Origin: Siphonodentalium dalli
Taxonomy: Eukaryota > Mollusca > Scaphopoda > Gadilida > Siphonodentaliidae
NCBI GenBank assembly: GCA_032622095.1
Contig: CP136062.1
Span: 157,536,875 to 157,600,874 of the forward strand
Reading direction: 5' to 3'
DNA: 64,000 nt
The position numbers and the translations under genes are program-made. Each line of letters begins with the position of its first letter. The stretch's first letter is position 1. Shown here piece after piece: positions 1-12,100 of this stretch. Under the pieces are notes generated by a model. The model was not told where the DNA came from and searched no databases. It saw nothing but the letters and a program-made list of their open reading frames with translations.

Positions 1-113
1 AGCGACAACTAAATTATATAAACAACTAAAGTCAAGAAACGACTAAATTCTAGAAGAAAATTATGTCCAGAAGAAACTAACATCGAGAAGCCCCTTATAA
101 TATGTCCTTTCAG
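1..113 (+). other. 3' end of a transglutaminase intron
   Basis: This is non-coding sequence that ends in a pyrimidine stretch and CAG at 111-113, the acceptor for the first visible exon. The intron begins outside the window. Confidence 0.8.
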
Positions 114-3100
114 GAACTTTCACGTGTGGAATGAAGCGTACATGAGTCGACCAGATTTACCCAAGGGGTATGGAGGATGGCAGGCTTGCGATGCAACGCC
201 ACAGGAGGCCAGTGATGGTTAGTCGATGTTTGTCTTATGGTTGTGTTGTTTGTACATCCAAGGCAACGTATTTTGATCTAATTACGTGCACCGAATTGAG
301 GGAAGGCGCACACTCGCGCTAACCTGGAGCCTAACCAATCAAAAGCAGTATAGTTATGTTGCATGGGTCTTCCCTAAAATCTGACATCGGCGACCGCCTT
401 TGGCTCTCGGGTGGTCAACGGTACTTTTGAATAATAGAGTTCGCAAAATAGAACACCGATGAACATTCGATATACACAGATTTGATTATATTGTTTTTTT
501 TTTGTTTTTTTTTGTTTTTTTGATGGATGAAGTGATATTATGTTTTTGATTTGGAACAAAGTTGTTGACGTCTCCTGAATGATCGGGCCCAATAAACACA
601 AGATGTTTAGCTATGTTATATATATATTATAGTAATCATATAGTACTAAAATTCAACATTTACCTTTAATCTGGTTATCTCAACTTTCGTCATCACCATC
701 CATGGTTAAGCGATAAGACACACTGATAATGTTAAAAGCAACTATTGTATCTAAAGTTGTCATGTTCCTGGTGCTTGGCTATTCTGAACGGATCGAGAAA
801 TTCCATTATATCTGTATAAACTTAAAAAAATGTATATATATTCAGGATAATTCGCGGATTTCATACCTTTTTGTTAACTGTAAATGCTACTCGGGATTCA
901 TATAAGTAGTCCTCGTTTACATGTTTATTGTTGTGGTCCTGTATATGTCTTGGTAATCACGCCCTGTTTGACCACGTGTATTACTCATCGTTTTGCAGGT
1001 GTTTACTGTTGCGGTCCTACATCTGTCCGAGCAATTAAGAATGGAGAGGTGCAGCAGCCACACGACGCCGGGTTCGTCTTCGCCGAAGTTAACGCTGATA
1101 AGGTGTATTGGAACGTTGGACCAGATGGCGGAACCGAGAGAATCCGTATTCTCGGCAAATCGTGAGTTTGTTCGAATGGATGTAATTTTTCTAGGACTAA
1201 GCCAGTTAATTGCGGAGTGAATCACCGCGACCCGACCATCCCCATCCGCTTGTTAAGTGCACGAGATCCAGGCCGTTTTCATACTCAATGTTAGCTGGTA
1301 TTCGGGACTCATACATTTCTTAAACGGTATTCGGGATTCAAATACAAAGCCATTTCGCGATTTGCTTACGACAAAGTGAGGTATTTGATGGATGGAATGA
1401 ACATGTTCAGCCTTGTTATCATTTAGGGTGCATTTACACTGATATAGAACTGTATACAGATCTGTATGAAGTCACGTGTCGCGCATTACTGTGATCACAA
1501 CATAATTACTAATAGTGAACGCGCGCTGATCAGCAATCTGGTAATTGACAATTCATTACGAGTCGTGTCAATTTAGGCCAGACATAAAAATGGATCAACT
1601 ATCAGCAGACAACAGCGATTTGGTATGTGCCGCATGTATTTAAAGTGTATCCTTATACCACTTGATAATGGTTCGAAGAAAGAATGAAAATCGCATAGGA
1701 ATACACAACAAACAACCGTGTGCACAAATAGAGAGGCTAGAGAGCACCCTTACAGCTTTAGATGGCGATTTCACCAATATTTAGGATTTCAGGTGATCAT
1801 CTATATATCTATAGGTCTCCTGTTTGACACCATCTGGGCAGTGGCCATTTTGGATCTGTATGAAATGGGTATCCACCCTACAACACCCTTTATTTGACCA
1901 AATGTAGTAGAAATTCCAACTGATGACAATTCCAATGGCAATGTTGACCAAATGTAGGACAATATTTTTTTCTTAAATTAACTAGCAGTTTTTGACTGGC
2001 CACGGGGAGGGACCAGGACACAATCTTTCCAAGTGTTGGAAATTTCCAACCTGACACCCGCCCCCATAAGGTTGGAAAACTTCCAGCTGATGGCCATTCC
2101 AGCCCAAAATTTTGATAAAAAGTAGGAAATTATGCAAATATTGGTCCGAAAACAATACCCCCCAATATAATGTTTGAACATCAAACTACAAGATCATTTT
2201 AAACCTATTGTTGGTTTGGAAATTACAACTAATGTTGTGTCAGGTATGAAATTTCCAACTGTTGAAAATTTTGACCAAAGTTGCCACGTCCCTGTCCGTG
2301 TTCAATATTCGAAATACACGGGTTGAAATGACAACGAACACTAAAACGCATTCGCCAAGCCTGAGTAACAATTAATCAAAACAGATTTGCCTGTCACAAT
2401 GATTCGGCGTTGACCGTGACGTATAGTGGACATGATTTTTGCTCACACGAACTAATACTGTTTTCATTCTGTGTGCATTTCTATATCAACCCGTTTACAC
2501 TAGTCTGCGTGTAGATCTGTGTACAGTTCTATGGCAATGTAAATGCACCCTTAACCAGACCCCTTCCGTTTATTTTGGCGTTAGATTGCCATTTGACAGG
2601 CATTCACTGTGCCGGAAAATAGAGTGATATGACAAGTGACGTCATGTAACGAAGAAAGCTTAAATTATAATCTAACGGATTACGGTAAATAAAATTATTA
2701 AATATATGAATAATTTCGGCTGAAGGTATAGGAAAACGGGATATATAGACTCCAACTGAACTATAAAATATGATGATATGAGAAAATGGGCCATTCGCGA
2801 CAAATTACGAGATTAATCGACTTCGAAAATGCAGGTGCTACGAAATTAGGAAAAACGAAAACTGTCAAATTAAAACGGTCAAACTGTGACAATCCGAAAC
2901 ACGTAAAGATGTCTAATGAGGTAATTGAGGAAGACAATTAAATGTTTATGAATTGAATCAATGATTATATACCACAAGAAACGTGAAATTCCGCCAGGAA
3001 AAGCAGCCTTTTATTTACAAGAATATCTTAAATTAGATAGCTACGAACCGAACGCCGGGATCACTTCATTTCGTATATCAAATACAGATCGATTAATATC

Positions 3101-6100
3101 CTGGATAAAGGTGATTGCATACATATACCATGAAAACTTGGGAAGTAGCCATCGGTATTGGGTGGGGTGGATTGAGAACGTTAAAGACGATGACCCAGTG
3201 AATGCCATTAGCAGATTAGCCGGAATGCGAAAATACTAATTGTCGCGTTCGAGTAATTTTTGGACAGTTTTCAAGAAAATGTGTCAAATAAATGTTATAT
3301 TATATACATACTAGTGCCGTATACTCCATTTAAGTCATTGTATAGTCAGTCACTAGGCAGTGAGTGGCTTGAGTTTACGCCCCGTATCAACATAATCTGT
3401 TTCACGATCATGTCTGCCACGCGTTGCCTAATCCACTATACGTGAATTATTTTGATTACGTCTTGTACACGGAAATTCGTAATTTAATTTATGGCTTCAG
3501 CCATAAATTAAATTTATATCAAATTATTAAATTTGATTTTAAGATAAACAACCTGGACGGCGGACGCAGCAGGAATTCTCACACCTAAAATATATGGCGG
3601 ATACTCCCCAGTCAAAATAAATACTTGTACACGAAGCAAGCACATGTTCAAACGTTCAGAGTTTCCATGAGATGAGCCTTTTACTCTCAGAACCAAAAGA
3701 CCGCAAATTGTTGCAATTCAGCACATCGATGACCATAATGCCATCACCACCGATATAAGGAGATTATTGCCTAATAAAGTTAATCAACATATGTATTTAT
3801 CCACAAGTATGCTGTGAGTGAAATTACTCTGGCATTCGAAAGATGAGTTTGTTGAACAATACAGGAATACGATGAGTGAAGAACATATTAAAATCACTAA
3901 AATAACGTAAAATCAGAAGGATAAACTCATCAATATTCTTGAAAGAGAAAAAAATTGTTGAACAGGATAATGCATCTCTGCGGAGATGAATTCAAATTGA
4001 AAGAAGAGAACATCAGCTGTGACTACAAAAAGAACAATAAATATATCGAGATATCAGTGATAATTGCAGATATGGAACGCTAAAGTTCAACTTCGACCCA
4101 CTGTACAGCTTCGAAAGCAATAAACATTAAGGACGATTCAACACATGATAGAACCTTTTTATGATAAGACAACCCTTCTTGATTGCGGGAACCATTGCAT
4201 ATATGTTTATTCCTGTCATAATAACTGACATCCCAATTAAAATTTAGTGCAATTATCTACTTGTTATCATGGGTGGCTATGCATTTTCACAATAGTAAAT
4301 TATGGGAATACAAGCACCTCTAAATAACTTTGCACCCAACCACTATTATCAATTCTGATGCAATTCATCCCTGTACTATTATTTGGGTTAAGCAACACTC
4401 ACTACAATTTGTTTATTATGATACACGCATTATAACTGACGATAACCCATTTAGTTAGCAAATAGCTTCTATGAAAGTTAATAGATCTTCATAATAGATG
4501 CTTACCAATTTTTATCAATGATGATTAAGTTTTTACTAATAGAAGTGACTGTGCCAAATGGATGTTATGCACTCTTTCTAACGCGTTTCTTAGTTTAACC
4601 TCAACGAATCTTTTCGGAAATGAAAACTCCAATGTTAAGTCTCAAGCATTTTAGTATGGACCTCTTGCATTAGAAACTTTGGCTGACTATATAAATACGT
4701 GGGAAATATTTTTTACGAAAGTGGTATCAGATCAGATAAAGCCAAAAAATGGGGCGATGCACTGAAATGTGACTTGAAGGAACTGGCAATAATATCTCTC
4801 AGAAAATGAATGCCATTAGTTAACTGGATCCTATCCTCAAATATGTATCAGAAAGAAGGATTCTGACTTGAAAATAAATTTTTACTGAATTGATATCCTA
4901 TTCAAATCCTGTGGGTACACAATATATACACCAGTACTAAAAGAAGGCTTGGAGAAAAGCAACAAACATAGCAGTCAATTCAGAAGTGGAGCGTTACCGG
5001 TGTGCTTGAAGATTGTTCGTGTGTTATTTAACTTCCACCAATAGTTGATGGATCTCAAAAGCAGAACTGATGGAACAAAACAGCATATACTTTGTATCTC
5101 AGCTCTTGAAGATATGACCCGTAATTGTTTAAAACCGAATCCGTCGTGGTCTAACAATATGGTCAAAAATGCTAAATTTGTAATAATAAACTAGTTACTT
5201 TTGATGAATCACAATTCAAAGGTACATGTAAATGTGTGACTACTTACAACAAAAAGTTACTAGAATATAACAAAATGAAGGTCTCAAATTGTGGGAAATT
5301 TGTATTTCTAGTTGTAAAATTGTCATAGGATCAAAATTAAACTCACCTGGCAAAATGTGTGGACAATTACTTTTAAGAGAATATGTTTATTTTCCACACG
5401 AATTATTACCTTTCGTCGTACAGCTGTATGGCACGAATTATTATCGATGAGTATTTTATTAAACAATACGCATCCCACTTCCATATACTCGTTTACACCC
5501 TAAATATAGTTGGATAAGAAGTTATCCAACAGTCAATCAACCGCTGTATGCCCACATCACCTATCTACGTTATCACCCTATGTTAGTAGCCCACTCCCCT
5601 CATTTGCGGGAACTCCTATATACACTATAAAATGTTATATTTTAAAGGATCAGATAAGAAATTATAATTTATAAGCTGCACAGCTAACGCAATATCATAG
5701 GTTGATGCTAAATGAAGAGCGGTGACTAAATCATTTGCCGTATCATGCCTCGCAAATTTTATATCACGATGAACGCATTGAACGGGGAAACGTGTACCAG
5801 TACAAATTGAGCAACATAACCATAAGATATTCCCATTATATCTGTAATAAGTCTTACTGTTATGTTCCTTTTCCGTCATGGTATGCATACATTTATTTTA
5901 TACACATATCACGTGAACAATTTACATATATGGCGGCAGAATGATCGGCCATTTTACTATCCTGTATCCTTTGTTGCCATATAGAAAGCCGAGGGATCCC
6001 TCTCGGTTACCAGTCGACCCTTCATACTAGTATTTTCCTGCTAGTCCGGTGGGTCGATGTGGTGCTATCCACTCAGTTTGTAGTTACTAGGTCTGACATC

Positions 6101-9100
6101 CCCGTTGCCATAATGGCATAAACCATAAAACAATTACTTTTAAGAGAATATGTTTATTTTTCACACGAATTATTACCTTTCGTCATACATTTGTATGGCA
6201 CGAATCATTATCGATGTGTATTTTATTAAATAATACGCATCCCACTTCCATAATACTCGTTTAAGTAGGACTTATAATATACTAAAACCTGACTAATGGT
6301 AACTACTTTTTTCTCCAGGGTTGGGAAATTCATAAGCACCAAACGGCCCGGGAAATCAAATTCAAACACAAATAGGTGGTGGTTACAAGACCCAGATCGC
6401 GAAGACGTAACGGACAAGTATAAATATGAGGAAGGTAAGTCGGTCATATGCTCCTATAATGAGTTGATGTTTAAACACTTATGTACTAAATATTCATTGA
6501 TGAATAGTTCCCTTTGGTCAATTGTTTTACTTATTATCTGATCATTTTCCACTAATGAATATGAATCATTCTGCTGTTGAATTATCTAGAGTTCTGTCTG
6601 TCGTCTGCTTTAGTTACCTGAACACCCCTCCAAACGCATAACATACCATTTCAATGTACACTTTTATTACTGAAGGGTGAATCCATTCAGTATATCAAGA
6701 GTTAAACATGGACGTAGCGACAGGGGTTCGTGGCATAATTTGTAACACAACATAGCTGGAAATTTCAGGCCAACAATACATTGAATTTGACGTGATAGTT
6801 GGACATTCCAACCAATATGTGGTGGAAAATGTTTTATGTATAGACCACATCATGTACATGTCGAATATTTTTCAAATTGTCCAAACTGGTGGACTGAAAT
6901 AGCTTGAATGCCAATATAAACGCTTTGCTTAAATCCAGACAAAAACTGCAATATATCATAACACCATACACCACTGTATAGCAATGAAAGTCACAAATAG
7001 GTCGCAGTTTTACGATTGCTAGTTATCATATTGGGTACGGGGCCCATGACCTATAACTCAGTTTAGCCCAAATGTGAATTTTTATGTCATGCCTGCCGAT
7101 CAATGAAACACTGATCAACATACATACAGGCATGACATGAACATGTTCATGTATGGAACTGAAAAAAAGGCTCCATTATATGACCTGTTCGAACGAGGAG
7201 AGCGATGCTCTCTTGGGGCAAATCTGACATGTTCAACACGCGGTACGGAAACCCGACACATACACCTGGATTAAACATGGAAATACCGGGATTTTCCCTG
7301 GTGACATTACTTATCACTGGATTTTTTTGGATTGGATTGTTTATTTGCACAAATTAAATACATAATACAAAAAACTTAATAATATATCCTGAAAATTTGC
7401 ACAAGAGCGGCATGGCCAATACAGGCCGTCTTCTTGTCGCCCCTTATACACAACAAAGAATAAGTAGATGGCGATCATATTGTTGTGTGACAATCGAGAT
7501 GTTGCATGATGGTCAGCTGTTGTTGAGATAAGTTGTTACACTTTTGGGGTTGTGTTTTATTTATCCATTTTGTTCGGGCAGCTATGATTAAATATATGTC
7601 TATACAATTATGTGTCCATGGATGTGTGCCCATAAATGGTGAGCCATCCAGGGTTACGGCACGTAATGGAGGTTAACCCAGATGGATATCATGTATTGGT
7701 GTAAAAAAGGACACTTGCAACATTCTACAATGATTTAACCGGGGTACGTTTTATATGCATGTACTTGTCCTCTCTCTAACCGTGTACATGTAAGCAGAAT
7801 ACACGGCGAGTTAACCATGGTAACCATCTATCAACTTAAACATAATTGCATGACAGGTTCGACCGAGGAGAGATCTGCTGTGTTGAGGGCAAATCAGACA
7901 GGCTCCACACGATCGGATATATATGCAACTCCGGACTCATCCGTAAGTATTATACTCTACCCATACACTCGTATGACAAATGTGCAGCCCTGAACACAAT
8001 CATTATTCAGTTTTTATCTTAAACATATTTATGTAGTATATGTGTACTTTAATATAAGTACATAAATTGTATATCAATTTTTACACAATAAATGGGTCAG
8101 TTACTACACATTTATACACAAAGGTGTGCATAAAATCAACATACATGTATATCCCTTACACATTGTCTGTAGATTCTTACATATACAAATCGTTGACAAG
8201 AATGTAAGTATTCCGACCTGTGGGTATATAGTATCGATGTTCCATATTTCATGGCGTACAATGGTACGTAATATTATGCTCTGTAATGTGTGAATGTTTG
8301 TTTTAGATGAACAGCCCACTGCAGGGTCGTGGCGTGGTTGCATAATGTTAGTATTACCGTATTACAATAATCATACAAAATATTCTAAGGACAGTAATCG
8401 CCATGAAAGTTTTAACAAATAATTCCTTGTATATCATTAATACTATACCCACAAGTCGGAAATCTGAACTTACATTCCTTGTCTACGAACGCTGTAGATT
8501 GTATTCCGAAAAAGATTCTCAAACAATATGGCCGTCCTGCAGCAAACTATATGAAACTGAAGGCACCACAATGCGCATGCTGTAGGTTCTTACACATTTG
8601 TGTGCAACAAAAAATACACAATATGTATAGAACGGCATTTGATCAATGTATATATATATTTATATGTAAAACTACACATTGATGTGTGTATTAACCGGGT
8701 TTACACATTTGATGTGTAATTGTTTCTACACATTAGCTATAAAAGTGTAATGTCACACGGATTCTTGACAATCAATTAATGTTCCTGTACACAATGAAAC
8801 TTTTTACGAATGGATGAATTAATATCCTCAAATTAAATGATCAGACATAGTTGTATGTGACCTATATCTGACTGCTGGCACTGCGTTAAAGCAGTCAGTG
8901 GTAAAATATTCCGAAAAAAAACCAATTTTTGGTCAATACTCGAAAATCATGAATTTTGGGGTGGGGGAAACATGAAAAAATCTGCACTAAACGGCTGAGA
9001 CTTGCAAATTGAGCCTTAGTTAATACATATATCTTGCAGGATGTTACGTTCGAGCTTGTTGAATATGAAGACATTGGCTATGGCAAACCATTCGATGTCC

Positions 9101-12100
9101 ATCTGAAAATAAAAAACACAAGAGATGTAACGCGGACTGTTTCTGGAAAACTCAGCGTCTCTAGTTTTTTCTACACCGGCGTTCATGCTAACCTGATTAA
9201 ATCCGAGCATTTTAATGTGGTTTTGAAAGGAAATGCAGGTTCGTTTGCTACGTTTTGTTTTACACTATAGTGTGCTTGTATTACTTTAGTCCATGATTTC
9301 AGATATCACCCTGATAAAAAACAACTTGATGTTGCAAACGGTGTCATATATAATCTTACATTAATTTAGCAGTTATCATATTTGTTGGACTATTTTCCCT
9401 GTCTCTCATTATCCTCAATATCGCGACATAAACATTTCATAACAAAATGCATTTCAGTTTAAATGTACACATATGTCCTTTGTCAGCGATGTTGTGACAG
9501 ACTGATGACAATGTACTTTCACATTTTTTTTACGAGAAACAAGTCTGTTTAACAAAAGAAGGTCCCCATGTGTCGTGTATACTACACTGGCGTATATCAG
9601 GCACGTATATACATATATGGGGTCAGCGCATAATGGTATAGTGCGGATGGGGAGGACAGCGGTGCGTGTTATAAGTCATTCTCTATAAACAAATTTCCTT
9701 TTGAAATATAATTTATACAACAGTCGACTGAATGCATCTATTACTTCTTGCAGACAAAGAGATAAAGTTGCCTGTATCGTATGCTGAATACGGTGATAAA
9801 CTTGTGCAGCACTGCATGTTGAAGCACTCTGTCCTGTGCAGGGTGGAGGAGACGAAACAAGTGCACGCCGACCAGGACGACTTCCGGCTGCGCAAACCGC
9901 ATCTCACCATTAAGGTTTGGCTACATAATAATCTAAATTAGTCGAATTCCCATAGTTCAAATGGCTGTGGCAGTTTGAAATTATACCGCATGGCGGGCTA
10001 TATCATCACTAAATTTACCCTCTGTGGACCTCATTCTATTTAAGCCTCATCAAATTATCTTTATTATCAAATTAACTAGTTTGTTTGGAACAGCACACAA
10101 TTCACCATCTGGGAACTTAAATCTGAGTCTATTTATCCCCACAATGAGGTCCACATAAGGTGAATTTAGTAATACTAGCCCGATGTGCGTAGTGTCACTA
10201 AATTCACCCTCTGTGGTTCTCATTCTGAAATACAATGACAAGATCTTACTTCACAAAACCACTGGTATCTAAAAGGTACTGTTACAGTTAGAGTTGCATT
10301 GCTGATCAATGTATAATTAGTATAATAAGATGCTAAAGGTTGTACCAATATTGACATTAAACATTTGAAAAGGTCAAAGCATTGCAAAATATTCTAATAT
10401 TTCGACTAAATATTCGAATTTAGTTCACGATTAGCAATGTTTGTTGACAAATCACTTTAACAGTTATGTTTACATAACAATGGTTTCAAAATGCGACATT
10501 TTGTTTTTGGATAGCTTTCAATAATTAATTAGCAACACAGCGTATATATTTGGAGGTGTGGGCTTTTAACCCATTCCTATATACTGATTACCTAAACAGG
10601 GGTTGGGGTTGCTTTCCGGCAATGACCGAATTTGACCCCCAAGTGGTAAAATAACCCACAAGGAGTGGCAAAATTGCCCCATAAGGAGTGGCAACATTGC
10701 CCTATGTGTGGTAAAATTGCCCTCGAAAAAGTGGAGACACTGGCCCCAAAAATGGAACTTATATACCTCTTAACTTGTTATGGTAAGTTAATTGCCCTCA
10801 CCACGAGGTGCAGTCAGCCACATAAAGAGTAAGAGCAACCCACGATGGGGGCAGATTTGCACACTAAATGGGGCAGATCTAACACCCTGTTGTGTAGTGT
10901 GTATTATGCGTGATGGTACATACGTGACTGTGTGAATGTAATTTATCTAAAATGTCTTATATACAGACAATAACGAGTATGATGATAATTAAGTAAGCTA
11001 CGCCAGCGTAACATTTCACACTAGATGTTATGCGGAGTTTATCAACTGGCCACGCTCGACTTCCGCACCTTGATATGAGGAACACTACAATATGATATGA
11101 ATTGATGCATGGAGATGGCAGTGTTCAATCTAAACCTCCTTGTGTTTGCATTATAGGCACCGAAGGACATAGCGGTCAACAAGAAGTTCTCGACGGGAAT
11201 ATCATTCACCAATCCTTTGCCCACAACCCTCACAAACTGTCAACTTGTCGTTGAGGGATCTGGTATCCAGAAGGCAATATCACTGCGACAGCCGTAAGTA
11301 TTATACAGTTATTGCATGGTTTCGAGGTTTTATCAACCCGATGAAGTTAATATTCACCGAGGCTGCAGGCCGAGGTGAATAATAACTTCCAAGGGATGAC
11401 AAATCATCATGTCAACCTCGAAACACCGCAATAAGTGTTTTATTGTATGATATATACCAATGTTATCAAGCCACTTTAGGCCTGAAACGCATCACCCCGT
11501 GTATATATTATGTGCATGGATCTATCAAATGCAAAACAATGTAGATACTTTATCATTGGAAAAAACCCAGGGAATTACAATTACTATTAATAACTCATGA
11601 CGTAGCATGGCTTGCTATTTACCCGTCTTGTCTATTTATAGCACAATCCAGTATATATCGTGATTTATCAACTTCTTTTCCGTGTGATTGAGTAACGTAT
11701 TTTAGAAGAAAGTTTATGATAATATAATAATCTATTTTAATTGCCAGTTATATAGTAACATGTAAACCCACAGATGCTGTTCTCTTCCCTGTAATTTCTG
11801 TATTTCTTCAGAGGTTTAGGATAATAAGTTAGTCAACATGATCATATGACAATGCTCTCGGGTTACATTTTTCTAGTTAACGTGAATGCTATTTAAGCTT
11901 TAAATTGAGATTTTTTTTAAATTCACGAATGTGGCGCCTCCTTGGTCATAGTAATTTTCCATTGTATCCAGCTGTTGTATCCCAAATAGATGATACTGTA
12001 ACATTAGCAGGTATACGTTAATGGCTCTCTCTATTCACACATGAGTAGGGAAAAATCGTGGCAGCCATTAATAACAAAAAAGAAAGACATATATTTTCAT

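Larger units (their letters stand above)
1162..6318 (+). other. Large transglutaminase intron (5.2 kb), non-coding
   Basis: I see no exon or credible gene here. It holds diverged dispersed repeats (about 1780-2280, rich in GGAAATTTCCAAC-like words and the phrase 'ccctacaacaccctttatt', also found near 58.2 kb), a perfect palindrome at 3480-3513, a short stem at 5508-5530 and a 130-bp direct duplication (5366-5495 and 6129-6262). The rest is AT-rich sequence without visible structure. Confidence 0.75.

Noticed and set aside
917-1225. 102-residue - strand frame opposite the transglutaminase exon
   Set aside because: It is a shadow of the conserved + strand exon 999-1161 and has no motif of its own.
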